A stretch of DNA of 48,552 nt from Acidimicrobiales bacterium (GCA_009843525.1 VYDH01000024.1:1-48552), one strand, 5' to 3'; shown: positions 25,889 to 34,723, numbered from the stretch's first letter. Program-made: numbers and translations. The notes: a model not told the origin generated them from the sequence alone.

Positions 25889-26653
25889 TCACGGCGAGAG
25901 AGGGCCGAACGCGAAGTGGGAGTGGCGCCCGTCGGCCAGCCGTCGTACCTCGATGCCGTAGACGGGTTCGAGTACCTCGCTTTGCAGCACGTCGTCGGGC
26001 TGTCCCTGTCGCACCACCCTGCCGTGGTCGAGCAGGGCGAGATGATCGCAGTAGCGGCTGGCCAGGTTGAGGTCGTGCAGCACGACGATGCTGTCGATCT
26101 GGAGGTGCCGGACCAGCGCGAGCACCTCGTGCTGGTAGCGGACGTCAAGATGATTCGTGGGTTCGTCGAGCAGGATGACCGAGCTCTGCTGCGCGATGCA
26201 CCGGGCGATCAGCACCCGCTGGCGTTCCCCGCCCGACAGATGGTGGATGCTGCGATCGGCGAAGCTCGACATGTCCACCATGTCCAGCCCGTCAAGCACG
26301 GCTTTGCGGTCGTCGTCGGTGAAGCCCTGATGGTCGCCGCGATGAACGTGGCGTCCCAAGAGCACGAACTCGCCGACCGAGATATCGATCCCTTCGGCTG
26401 AGGTGTCTTGAGTGACGACGGCGACCGCACGTGCAATCGAGCGTTGCGACATTGACCCGATCGCGACGTCGTCGATGAGAACGGCCCCTCTGTGCGGGCG
26501 GAGCATGCCGTACAGGCAGCGCAGCAGCGATGACTTGCCGCTGCCGTTGGGCCCGATGAGGCCGACAACCTGTCCGGGGCGCGTGCTGAGCTGCGCCCCG
26601 GACAGGACATCGACGGCGCCCAGCCGCAGGTCGATGCCGGTGGCCGTGATCAC
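25889..26653 (-). CDS. ABC importer ATPase, FecE/BtuD type
   Basis: A 254-residue ATPase with Walker A GPNGSGKSS (34-42), the Q-loop in VVTQDTS, signature LSGGERQRV, Walker B VILLDEPTNHLD and the H-loop in VVLHDLNLA. It belongs with siderophore, haem, cobalamin or chelated-metal importers. It starts 7 bases after the binding-protein stop. With the permease and lipoprotein it forms a complete FecBCD-type system; the Fur/Zur-type box at 28833 controls the first gene. Confidence 0.93.
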   Translation of the reverse strand: MITATGIDLRLGAVDVLSGAQLSTRPGQVVGLIGPNGSGKSSLLRCLYGMLRPHRGAVLIDDVAIGSMSQRSIARAVAVVTQDTSAEGIDISVGEFVLLGRHVHRGDHQGFTDDDRKAVLDGLDMVDMSSFADRSIHHLSGGERQRVLIARCIAQQSSVILLDEPTNHLDVRYQHEVLALVRHLQIDSIVVLHDLNLASRYCDHLALLDHGRVVRQGQPDDVLQSEVLEPVYGIEVRRLADGRHSHFAFGPLSP

Positions 26654-26660
26654 GGGTTCG

Positions 26661-27659
26661 TCACTGGGTGATCTGAGCGCTGAGCTCAGACAGTCCCTTC
26701 ACTACGAGCGGCGTCGGGGGCTCGGCCCAGTTGAACAGGAGCGGGTACACCGCGCCTTGCTCGACTGCGGCGATGCTGTCCGCACCGGGAAGATCGGTGA
26801 CCAGCGCGCTGATCTCGTCGGGTGTGAGGCCGAAGTCGTCATAGAGCAGCACCAAGATCTCGGGGTTGCGGCCGATGACCTCTTCGATCGAGACCTCGGG
26901 CACCCGCTCGCTGAGCTCGGCGAACACGTTGGTCATGCCGAGCGCCTCCATCAGCGGATGCACCATGCCGAGCGAGGAGTAGGCGTAGATGGCGCTGCCG
27001 TCAGAGCTGACATACAGCGCAGCAGCGGTCTGGCCCTCGGCAACCGGCGCATCGGCTGCGGAGGCCACGGCGGCCTCCAGCGCGTCGGCGCTCGCGTTGG
27101 CGGTCTCGCTGGTGCCGAAGAGTTCCCCGTAGAAGCGGACCTCGTCCAAGATGCTCTCGAACGACGGCGTCGGCGGGTTGTCGCAGAACGGGGGCATCAC
27201 GTAGAGCTGGATGCCCACGTCCGCGAGCGCGTCGTGGGTGAGGGTGGCGGTGTCGTAGCCGATGACGATGTCGGGGTCGTGGTCGATGATCGCCTCCACC
27301 GATATCTCAACACCGCCGGTCGATGTGTGCTGGGCCACCAACGCCGGGATGTCGTTGAGCAGGGCCAACTCCTCGGCGGTGTAGTACTCCTCCGGGAAGC
27401 TCTCAATGCGGGCGATCACACGGTCCATGGCGCCGGCGGCGAACAGCAGCGAGGGCGCCGCTGCCTCCATCAGCATCACCCGCTCAGGAGGGGCGTCGAG
27501 GGTGAACTCGGTGTCGCAGTTGGTGAAGGTCAGCGGGAAGCCGTCGTCTTGGGCCGCTGCGGGTGATTCGTCGCTTCCTCCACATGCTGCGGCCACAAAT
27601 GCGGCTGCCAGGAGCAGTGCGACTGCTCGGCGCATGCTCCGAGGCAGTGACAATTTCAT
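26661..27659 (-). CDS. ABC importer substrate-binding lipoprotein, FepB/BtuF type
   Basis: A 332-residue periplasmic-binding-type lipoprotein. The signal peptide ends in FVAAAC with lipidated Cys26. The TroA/BtuF fold is suggested by FTLDAPPERVMLMEAAAPSLLFA, VEAIIDHDPDIVIGYD and SIEEVIGRNPEILVLL. ATG 27659 is preceded by AAGGAAA at 6 bases; two in-frame ATGs upstream lie in a repetitive leader and lack such a site. The ligand is not readable: a metal chelate is likely given the regulatory box. Confidence 0.9.
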   Translation of the reverse strand: MKLSLPRSMRRAVALLLAAAFVAAACGGSDESPAAAQDDGFPLTFTNCDTEFTLDAPPERVMLMEAAAPSLLFAAGAMDRVIARIESFPEEYYTAEELALLNDIPALVAQHTSTGGVEISVEAIIDHDPDIVIGYDTATLTHDALADVGIQLYVMPPFCDNPPTPSFESILDEVRFYGELFGTSETANASADALEAAVASAADAPVAEGQTAAALYVSSDGSAIYAYSSLGMVHPLMEALGMTNVFAELSERVPEVSIEEVIGRNPEILVLLYDDFGLTPDEISALVTDLPGADSIAAVEQGAVYPLLFNWAEPPTPLVVKGLSELSAQITQ

Positions 27660-27733
27660 GGGGGTTTCCTTCTTCATTGGGGGATTCACTGGGAGGTTTC
27701 CTTTCATGGAGGGGGTAGACGGGCGCAGGCACC

Positions 27734-28813
27734 TCATGCGTTGTGGCTGAGCTTTCGAACGAGCGCGACGAGGACCGGCGCACCGAGCACGCCAGTGACG
27801 ACGCCGATGGGCAGCTCGCGGGGCTGCAACACCATGCGAGCCGCAACGTCCGCCCAGACCAGCATGAGGGCGCCGAACGCTGCGGATGCCGGGATCAGAT
27901 GGCGGTGAATCGGTCCGATGATCCGTCGCGCGATGTGAGGTGCCGCGAGACCGACGAATCCGATGCCGCCCGACAGCGACACGGCGAAGCCGACGCACAT
28001 CGCGACGACGACCACGAGCTGCAGCCGGGTGCGTCCGGGATCGACGCCGCTCGCCATTGCGGTCTCGTCGCCGAGTGCCAACAGGTCGAGTCGGCGGCGC
28101 CACCAGAACACGAGGATCATGCCGGCCCCCATGCCGAGGTAGCCGATGGGCAGCGTGGACCAGTCGGCGTTCGCGAGCGAGCCGAGCAGCCAGAACATCA
28201 CCGCCCGGGCGCCATACTCGCTTTCGGCGAAGAGGATGAGCAGGCTGGTGACGGCACTCAGCAGGTAGGCGACGGCCACGCCGGCTACGAGCATCTGCGA
28301 GGGGGTGATGCGACCGGAGGAACGGGCCAACGCCAAGACGAGCGCAAGGGCGCCGAGGGCGCCGAAGAACGCCATCAGCGACACCGATTCTCGGCCCAGC
28401 CAGGAGCCGACTCCGAACAGGATCGCCGCAGCTGCTCCGGCGGATGCTCCCGAGCTCACGCCGAGGATGTACGGCTCGGCCAGCGGGTTGCGGACGAGGG
28501 CTTGCAGCGTCACTCCCACGACCCCGAGTGCCGCACCCACGATTGCGCCGAGCAGCACCCGTGGCAGGCGCACTTGCCAGATGATTGCGTCGTCGGTTCG
28601 GGCCCAGCTCTCGGCATCGAACAGGCCCATCATGTGGTGCCCGATGATCTTCAGGACTGTCGGGGGGGCCACGCCGACCGGACCGAGCCCGATGGCGACC
28701 ACCACCGACACAACGGTGAGCGATGTGAGGGCAATGAGGGTAGGCCGGCGACTCCATGCCCAGCCGTCATGCGACGCAGCCGGGGCGCGACTTGGCGCCT
28801 GGAGGAGAGACAC
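27734..28813 (-). CDS. ABC importer permease, FecCD type
   Basis: A 359-residue multi-helix membrane permease. FecCD landmarks are RLPRVLLGAIVGAALGVVGVTLQALVRNPLAEPYILGVSSGAS and, near the end, GGIGFVGLAAPHIARRIIG; the final segment PRELPIGVVTGVLGAPVLVALV is typical. It begins at GTG 28813, 8 bases after TATGAT (28822-28827), suggesting a leaderless transcript. A Fur/Zur-type box lies just upstream. It is the first gene of the operon permease, lipoprotein, ATPase, ferredoxin. Confidence 0.93.
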   Translation of the reverse strand: MSLLQAPSRAPAASHDGWAWSRRPTLIALTSLTVVSVVVAIGLGPVGVAPPTVLKIIGHHMMGLFDAESWARTDDAIIWQVRLPRVLLGAIVGAALGVVGVTLQALVRNPLAEPYILGVSSGASAGAAAAILFGVGSWLGRESVSLMAFFGALGALALVLALARSSGRITPSQMLVAGVAVAYLLSAVTSLLILFAESEYGARAVMFWLLGSLANADWSTLPIGYLGMGAGMILVFWWRRRLDLLALGDETAMASGVDPGRTRLQLVVVVAMCVGFAVSLSGGIGFVGLAAPHIARRIIGPIHRHLIPASAAFGALMLVWADVAARMVLQPRELPIGVVTGVLGAPVLVALVRKLSHNA

Positions 28814-28832
28814 GGCGGCGGATCATAACAGG

Positions 28833-28851
28833 AATAGGAACGATTCCCATT
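28833..28851. promoter_or_regulatory. Fur/Zur-type box of the ABC importer operon
   Basis: AATAGGAACGATTCCCATT is a near-palindrome (7 of 9 pairs) placed 5 bases upstream of the TATGAT -10 box of the permease gene, between -35 and -10. Its reverse complement aligns closely with the box at 18352. Confidence 0.7.
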
Positions 28852-28909
28852 TTGAGCTGATGTGTGGTTTTGTTCTGCTCCGCCGTGGCAATGGAGATGG
28901 TCCTATAGG

Positions 28910-28941
28910 AATGGCACTCATTCCCAACCGAGCGGTACCGT
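28910..28941 (+). promoter_or_regulatory. Fur/Zur-type box and leaderless promoter of the mogA-type gene
   Basis: AATGGCACTCATTCCCA (28910-28926) matches the box at 18352 at 14 of 17 positions. TACCGT at 28936-28941 is a TANNNT box 6 bases before GTG 28948, with no ribosome binding site. The weaker palindrome makes this the least certain of the four boxes together with the one at 24184. Confidence 0.5.
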
Positions 28942-28947
28942 TTCGGC

Positions 28948-29532
28948 GTGACCAGCACCTCCGATGGAACGCAGAACCTCTCGACGCACGCGCTTATCGG
29001 CATCGTGACGGTTTCGGACAGGGCCAGTCGCGGCGACTACGAAGATCGGGGAGGACCGGCGATTCGTGCCTATCTCGAGCGGGTGCTGGCCTCGGGATGG
29101 TCTGCGCAGGCTGCGCTCGTTCCCGACGAGCAGGACCAGGTGGCCCAAGCGATCCGGGAGCTGGCCGCAGCAGGGTGCTGTCTCATCCTCACCACCGGCG
29201 GCACGGGCCCGGCACTACGCGACGTCACCCCCGAGGCCACCGAGGCAGCCTGCTCCAAGATGTTGCACGGCTTCGGGGAAGCGATGCGCACCGCATCGCT
29301 GAAGGCAGTGCCGACTGCGATCCTGTCGCGTCAGACTGCCGGCATCTGCGACGGCGCCTTGGTGATCAACCTGCCAGGTCAGCCCAAGGCAATCGCAGAG
29401 TGCCTCGACGCGGTGTTCGCCGCAGTCCCGTACTGCATCGACCTCATCGGCGGGCCCTACATCTCGACCAATACCGAACACATCGAAGCGTTCCGGCCAG
29501 CATCAGCCGTCCGCCCAGTCGCAGTCGACTGA
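28948..29532 (+). CDS. Molybdopterin adenylyltransferase-like protein (MogA/MoaB family)
   Basis: A 194-residue MogA/MoaB family protein, which adenylylates molybdopterin before metal insertion. It shows IGIVTVSDRASRGDYEDRGGPAI at the N-terminus, LILTTGGTGPALRDVTPEAT, and the DGALVINLPGQPKAI segment. It could serve the molybdenum hydroxylase operon. The position behind a Fur/Zur-type box is unusual. The GTG start at 28948 fits a leaderless transcript. The nucleoside phosphorylase gene follows about 95 bases downstream. Confidence 0.88.
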   Translation: MTSTSDGTQNLSTHALIGIVTVSDRASRGDYEDRGGPAIRAYLERVLASGWSAQAALVPDEQDQVAQAIRELAAAGCCLILTTGGTGPALRDVTPEATEAACSKMLHGFGEAMRTASLKAVPTAILSRQTAGICDGALVINLPGQPKAIAECLDAVFAAVPYCIDLIGGPYISTNTEHIEAFRPASAVRPVAVD

Positions 29533-29627
29533 CTGCAGAGATCGCCGGCAGCGAGTCGTGTCGGCGGAGATCGGTTGCCGACACGGCGACGGCGGTGTCG
29601 CGTGCGGCCGAGAAATAGGGTCGGGTG

Positions 29628-30419
29628 ATGGGTGACGAGCGAGTGATGCACCTAGGCGTGACCGCGATCGATCTGGGCGGGGCCACGCTTGCGATCGTGC
29701 CGGGCGATCCCGCGCGGGTGGCGAGGATCGCCGAGACGATGGACGAGCCGGCGCACCTGGCCTCCGTGAGGGAATTCACGACCTATCGAGCGTCGATCGA
29801 CGGCCAGCCGGTGGTGGTTTGCTCGACTGGTGTCGGCGGGCCGTCGACCTCGGTCGCGGTCGAGGAGCTGGCCCAGCTCGGCGTGCGGACGTTCCTGCGG
29901 GTGGGCACCACGGGTTCGATCCAGCCTGATCTGCTGATCGGTGACTTGGTCATCACCCAGGCGGCGGTGCGCCTCGACGGTGCGAGCCGTCATTTTGCTC
30001 CGCTGGAGTACCCGGCCGCTTCCTCGTACGAGTGCACCCGTGCCCTGGTCGATGCAGCGGTCGCCCTCGACGCCCCCCATCAGGTGGGGATCACGGCGTC
30101 GAGCGACACCTTCTACCCCGGCCAGGAGCGCTACGACACGGTGGCCGGAGATGTCGTCAGCTGGCTGCGGGGCAGCCTGGCCGAGTGGCGTCGGATCGGC
30201 GTGCTCAACTACGAAATGGAGTCGGCCACCCTGTTCACGATGTGCGCGGCCAACGGCTGGCGGGCCGGGTGCGTCGCCGGGGTAATCGCCCAACGCACCG
30301 AGTCGGAATCCGTGGTCGACGAGGCCCGCATCGCCGCTACCGAGGAGCGTGCTGTCGGCGTGGTTGTCGAAGCCGCCCGCCGCCTGCTTCAGCACAATTC
30401 CCGCCGAGGTGAACCATGA
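29628..30419 (+). CDS. udp: Uridine phosphorylase
   Basis: A 263-residue nucleoside phosphorylase very close to the enterobacterial Udp pattern: LAIVPGDPARVARIAE, VVCSTGVGGPSTSVAVEELA, FLRVGTTGSIQ, RLDGASRHFAPLEYPA, SSDTFYPGQERYDT and NYEMESATLFTMC. It splits uridine to uracil and ribose-1-phosphate. TAGGGT at 29616-29621 lies 6 bases before ATG 29628, another leaderless arrangement. Its stop overlaps the start of the enolase-superfamily gene. Confidence 0.93.
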   Translation: MGDERVMHLGVTAIDLGGATLAIVPGDPARVARIAETMDEPAHLASVREFTTYRASIDGQPVVVCSTGVGGPSTSVAVEELAQLGVRTFLRVGTTGSIQPDLLIGDLVITQAAVRLDGASRHFAPLEYPAASSYECTRALVDAAVALDAPHQVGITASSDTFYPGQERYDTVAGDVVSWLRGSLAEWRRIGVLNYEMESATLFTMCAANGWRAGCVAGVIAQRTESESVVDEARIAATEERAVGVVVEAARRLLQHNSRRGEP

Positions 30420-31579
30420 GCAAGATCAGCCGCATCGTCGTTCAGGCCTACACGTACCAACTCTGCGACGTCGGTCCGACGATCTGGACGTACTTGCCTG
30501 GGGCGGAGACGAGCGTCTCGAAGTTCGTGGTGACGATCGAATCCGACGACGGTCACACGGGCAGCTACGCACCCCACTACGGCGCAACCGAGCACGCCAT
30601 GGCGCAGGTCTGCGACATGGCGCCGCTGTTGATCGGCAGAGACCCAGAGCAGCGCGAACAGATCTTCGAACTCCTCAAAATCCAGTTCCGGCACTTCGAC
30701 AAGGTCGGCATCGCGGCACTCGACACCGCCCTGTGGGACCTCGCAGGCAAGAAGTACGGCGCCTCCATCAGCCAGTTGCTGGGCGGGTACCGGGAGCGGT
30801 TGCCGACGTACGCGAGCACGACACCGGGCCAACAGACACCCGGCGGCCTGGACAGCATCGAGAAATACGCAGACTTCGCGGAGGAATGCCAGCAGCGCGG
30901 CTTGCCGGCGTACAAGATCCACGGCTTCTTCGACGGCAGCGTGGCCAACGAGATCGGCATCATGACAGCGGTTCGCGATCGTGTCGGGTCCTCGATGAAG
31001 CTGATGACCGACCCCGCATCGTCACTGGAGTCATTCATGGATGCCGTGGAAGTCGGTCGGGCGTGCGACGACTTGGGATTCCTCTGGTACGAAGACCCCT
31101 ACCGCGATGCCTCGTCGAGCGCCGCCGCTCACCAGCGCCTGCGAGAGTTCATCCGCACGCCGATGCTCATTGCCGAGCACATCCGAGGATTCGAGCAGAA
31201 GGCCGACTTCGTGCTGGCTCGCGGCACCGACATCATGCACGTCGATCCCGAGTTGGACGGCGGCATCACCGGCACGATGAAGCTGGCCCACTTCTGCGAC
31301 GCCATCGGCATGGAGGTGCAGCTCCACACGGCCGGCCCGATGCACCGGCACTGCATGTCGGCCATTCCCAACACGCTGTTCTACGAGCTCGGCCTGGTCA
31401 ATCCCGACACGTCGCAGAACTGCCTGCAGCCGCCGATCTACGCAGACGGTTACGGCGATGGCCTCGACGATGTGGGTGCTGATGGATGCGTGGCGGTACC
31501 CACCGGCCCGGGCCTGGGCGTGGAATACGACTGGGACAAGATCAACGCTTGGGAAACCGCAAGGCGTACGTTCGAGTAA
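30416..31579 (+). CDS. Enolase-superfamily dehydratase/racemase (MR/MLE type)
   Basis: A 387-residue enolase-superfamily enzyme. The capping domain comes first; the barrel has Lys in YKIHGFF (a KxH motif as in the mandelate racemase subgroup), metal ligands in LMTDPAS, WYEDPY and IAEHIRG, and a His in EVQLHTAGP. Such enzymes abstract an alpha-proton of a carboxylate, usually an acid sugar or cyclic acid. ATG 30416 overlaps the udp stop (ATGA), an unusual partner that hints at use of a nucleoside-derived acid or simple chance clustering. Substrate unknown. Confidence 0.88.
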   Translation: MSKISRIVVQAYTYQLCDVGPTIWTYLPGAETSVSKFVVTIESDDGHTGSYAPHYGATEHAMAQVCDMAPLLIGRDPEQREQIFELLKIQFRHFDKVGIAALDTALWDLAGKKYGASISQLLGGYRERLPTYASTTPGQQTPGGLDSIEKYADFAEECQQRGLPAYKIHGFFDGSVANEIGIMTAVRDRVGSSMKLMTDPASSLESFMDAVEVGRACDDLGFLWYEDPYRDASSSAAAHQRLREFIRTPMLIAEHIRGFEQKADFVLARGTDIMHVDPELDGGITGTMKLAHFCDAIGMEVQLHTAGPMHRHCMSAIPNTLFYELGLVNPDTSQNCLQPPIYADGYGDGLDDVGADGCVAVPTGPGLGVEYDWDKINAWETARRTFE

Positions 31580-31598
31580 CCCTGCCCGCCTCTTCGTC

Positions 31599-32768
31599 TC
31601 AGCGACTCGCCTGCTGAGGGTGGGGCTCTGGGGGCTCGGTGCCGAGGCTTCGCCCGCCGGGCTCGGGCGGGCGGCCAGCGGGAACGTGTTGGAACTCGCG
31701 GTTCACCCTGCGGACAGCCGGCGTGATCGCCACGGCGTAGCCGATCAAAGCGAGGAACACTCGGCGAGCTGGCAGGAGCACGAAGCAGATGGCCCATGCA
31801 GCGGCGAATCCAATGAGTCGGGGCTTCATCGCGGACACGCGCGCAGACGGCTTGTCGTCGGGTCGGCCGAGCGGGAAACGCTTCGGCCTGATGAACCAGC
31901 CGTGGGCGAACAGCTGAGCGACGAAGTACGGCCAGAAGGCCTCTGGAGCGTCGAGCGGCGGATCGGTATCCCATTCGGCGTCGGTGTCGCTGGCTAGCCC
32001 GTCTCGGATCCGAGACCACACATGCGACGCGGTGACTCGACCGGAGGCGCCACCGCGGTTCTGGTGAGTGGGGCGACAATGCCACCTGTACAGCACTCGT
32101 CGGTCCTCGGTGAGGGCCAGGATCCCGGCCTGGAAGATGCCGTTCGGGTGCGAAGACCAGTGTCGCTCCAATATTGCGCCGTCGCCGATGTAGAGATCGA
32201 ACCCAGCCTCACGGCAGTCGTCGAGGATCTCGTGGTGCGGGTCGCCTACTGCTTCATATTCCAGTTCCCAGGTGTCCTGTGCTTCGCTTGCGAGGCTCTG
32301 GGGCTCACTGGTGACCGCGAAGATCTCGCCTCCCGCAGCCCGCACCTCCTCGACGACACCCGACTTTGCGAAGCCGCGCAACTCGCGGCGGCATGGAGGT
32401 CACCAGAGGCCGCGGTAGAACACCAAGACCACGAACTTGTGCTTGTCGAGTTGGGCGTTGAGCCACCCGGCGCGTACCCCGATCGGCGGGTCGAGCAGCG
32501 GCGGGATCAGCGGATCGTCGACGTCGGCGGCCGACACTCGAAAGCCCTCGGCTGAATGCTCGACCACCACCTGCTCACGGGCACAGGCGTCGCCGTCGCA
32601 CAGCACCAAGCCCAGCTCGAAGGACCCTTCTCGCGCCTGTGCGACGGTGTCGTCTGCGTCGATGATTCCGGTGATCTCGTAGTGCGACCCGTGCGTTGCG
32701 TTGATCCACTCGAGAGCGGCCTCCGAAGCGGCCCGAAGCTCCCTGGGAGGGTTCTCGCTCACGTTCAT
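31599..32768 (-). CDS. Peroxiredoxin-like protein with in-frame TGA at the active-site Cys (candidate selenoprotein)
   Basis: One frame runs from ATG 32768 through a TGA at 32400-32402 to a stop at 31599. Read as selenocysteine the protein has 389 residues with Sec123 in VVLVFYRGLW-U-PPCRRELRG, where AhpC/TSA-like proteins have C-x-x-C; the resolving Cys126 is present. The sequence after the TGA (FAVTSEP, HPNGIFQAGILALTEDRRVLYRW) is ordinary peroxiredoxin-like protein. The N-terminal 100 residues carry a CDGDAC pair, and residues about 320-355 hold one or two membrane segments. A SECIS-like hairpin follows the TGA. The alternative is a nonsense mutation or sequencing error. The start is tentative. 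Confidence 0.7.
32373..32389 (-). promoter_or_regulatory. Candidate bacterial SECIS hairpin
   Basis: Immediately downstream of the in-frame TGA, the mRNA can form a 6-bp perfect stem GCCGCG/CGCGGC closed by the loop AGUUG. The stem starts 10 bases after the UGA and the loop 16 bases after it, and the second loop base is G. These values meet the published bacterial SECIS search model (stem 4-16 bp, loop 3-14 bases, G in the first two loop positions, 16-37 bases from UGA), at its lower distance limit. High GC makes such hairpins common, so this is supportive, not decisive. Confidence 0.5.
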
Positions 32769-32997
32769 GCGTCGCAGTGTCTCACTCGCCAAGGCGGGGC
32801 CCCAGACTGTGGCCCGACCTCCCAGAAACCCTAGATCGGCGCTGTTCGGCGTACCTCGGCAGGCTCCCTGAGCGATGTGATACGCATTGCAAGGCATTCC
32901 TGCATATCAACTCGTCGGACTGCCACGTTCTCCGTTGCGCCGCTGATCGGCGTGATGGTGTCGGCGCAGGGTCCGATTGCCTCTTGGGGGGGAGAGT

Positions 32998-34680
32998 ATG
33001 ACCACGCGATCCAAGAAACCGCTGCGCCTATTGCTGGCGCTGCTCGCAGTGCTCGCGCTGTTTGCCGCGAGCTGCGGCGGCGACGATGACGGCGACGGCG
33101 CTGCACCCGACACCGATACGGAAGTCGGTGACTCCGCAGACGACGCACCGGCCGATGACGACATGGCCGATGATGCGCCGGCCGATGACGACATGGCCGA
33201 TGACGACATGGCCGATGATGCGCCGGCCGATGACGACATGGCCGACGAGCCCTCCGGGCCGAGCGGCACGCTGCGGATGGCGATGACGACTGACGTCCAG
33301 ACCTACGACCCGGTCATGGCCGGGATCGCGCAGGGGCCGTACCTCATTCCGGTGTACGACACGTTGCTGATCCGCAGTGCCGACGGGGGAGTCGCTCCGC
33401 GCCAGGCAGAGGCGTTCCGCATCATCAGCTCGTCGTCCTACGAGCTCGACCTCGCGCCGGGCATCACCTTCAGCGACGGTGCAGCCCTCGACGCCGCAGC
33501 GGTCGTGGCCAACTTTGAGCGGGCCAAGGCCCGCGAGGACAGCCCGCAGGCCGCGACGTACAGCAACATCGCTGCAATCACCGCGGTGAGCGACTTGACG
33601 GTTCGCTTCGACCTGGTCGAGCCCTCGACGGCGTTCCTCCAAGAGCTGACCTGGCTGCCGGGCATGATGGTGAGCCCGAATGCCTTCGACACCGACCTCG
33701 ACGCCGTGCCCGTCGGCGCCGGTGGCTGGGTGTTCGACGCGGAGTCGACGCGTGCCGGCGTGCAGCAGGACTTCACGGCCCGCACCGATGACTTCTGGGA
33801 CCCAGCGTCGGTTCGGATCGAGAGAATCGAGATCCGTCTGCTGCAAGACGAAGCGGCCACCAACGGCATTCTGAACGGCGAGTTGGACTTGGTCTTCAAG
33901 GAAGACCTGTCGGTGTCGGCGTATATCGACGCCGGTCTTACGATCATCGACAACCCGGAGCCGGCCCTGCGATACGTGCAGGTCATGGACATTGACGGTG
34001 TCCTGCTCGAACCGATCGGCGACCTTCGTGTACGTCAGGCAATGAATCTGGCGCTCGACCGTGATGGATACAACAACGCGATCCAGAACGGTTTGGGCAA
34101 CCCGTACCCCGGATGGTTCTTGCCGAGCGAGGCGTGGCACGACGCCTCGACCGAGCAGTGGGCGTTCGATCTTGACCGCGCAAAGGCGCTCCTCGCCGAG
34201 GCCGGTTATCCGGACGGGTTCGCCATCACGCTCGAGACCATCCCGCCGCTCGCTCCCACTGCCGAGGCCATAGCGCAGATGTGGACGGCCCTCGGGCTCG
34301 ACGTTTCGGTCAATGTCGGCGAGCCGGGCACGCTGGCTGGCACCATGCGGGCCGGTGTGACTGCGCTCACTCCGACGTTCAACGCGGGTCACCCGCCAGA
34401 GCGGTTCTACCGTCAGCGTCTGGCGCCCGGCAACGGCTTCGATCCGTTCCTCGCAGACCGCGGCGAGCTGGCCGATCTTGCCGCCGAGGCGTTCGAGGCC
34501 ACGACGGTCGAAGAGCAGAACGCAGCTTGGGCCAGGACGTTCGCGTATGCCGTGAACCAAGGGTTCGTGATGGTGTACGGGCACGGGACAAACGGCGTGG
34601 TCATCGGCCCGGGAGTCAGCGGCGCCGAGTTCAACGCCAGCGAGATCATGCCGCGCCCCTATGGGATGAGCGTCGAATAG
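32998..34680 (+). CDS. Oligopeptide/nickel-type ABC substrate-binding lipoprotein
   Basis: A 560-residue family 5 solute-binding lipoprotein. The signal ends LFAASC with lipidated Cys26, then an acidic linker of repeated [10 protein letters not shown] units (about 50-82) spaces the domain from the membrane. The binding domain starts [18 protein letters not shown] and includes [22 protein letters not shown] and [16 protein letters not shown] 32998 follows a purine-rich GGGGGGAGAG. It heads the plus-strand transporter genes to 38459, although a strong hairpin separates it from the permease. Ligand unknown. Confidence 0.92.
   Translation: MTTRSKKPLRLLLALLAVLALFAASCGGDDDGDGAAPDTDTEVGDSADDAPADDDMADDAPADDDMADDDMADDAPADDDMADEPSGPSGTLRMAMTTDVQTYDPVMAGIAQGPYLIPVYDTLLIRSADGGVAPRQAEAFRIISSSSYELDLAPGITFSDGAALDAAAVVANFERAKAREDSPQAATYSNIAAITAVSDLTVRFDLVEPSTAFLQELTWLPGMMVSPNAFDTDLDAVPVGAGGWVFDAESTRAGVQQDFTARTDDFWDPASVRIERIEIRLLQDEAATNGILNGELDLVFKEDLSVSAYIDAGLTIIDNPEPALRYVQVMDIDGVLLEPIGDLRVRQAMNLALDRDGYNNAIQNGLGNPYPGWFLPSEAWHDASTEQWAFDLDRAKALLAEAGYPDGFAITLETIPPLAPTAEAIAQMWTALGLDVSVNVGEPGTLAGTMRAGVTALTPTFNAGHPPERFYRQRLAPGNGFDPFLADRGELADLAAEAFEATTVEEQNAAWARTFAYAVNQGFVMVYGHGTNGVVIGPGVSGAEFNASEIMPRPYGMSVE
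33151..33240 (+). repeat. Six tandem 15-bp units in the lipoprotein linker
   Basis: Two unit types, A (gccgatgacgacatg) and B (gccgatgatgcgccg), follow in the order A-B-A-A-B-A. They encode ADDDM and ADDAP pentapeptides. Copy number is likely to vary between strains by slippage. Confidence 0.9.
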
Positions 34681-34723
34681 TTCCGGGGCCACACCGCTTC
34701 GTGATCCTCAATCACTCAGGCCG

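Noticed and set aside
26661..28757. A single 698-residue minus-strand protein
   Set aside because: Its first half lies out of frame under the FecCD permease; only the lipoprotein from 27659 is real.
31599..32381. Separate 260-residue protein starting at TTG 32381
   Set aside because: The start would cut a peroxiredoxin domain just after its active site, and the upstream frame continues it exactly across the TGA.
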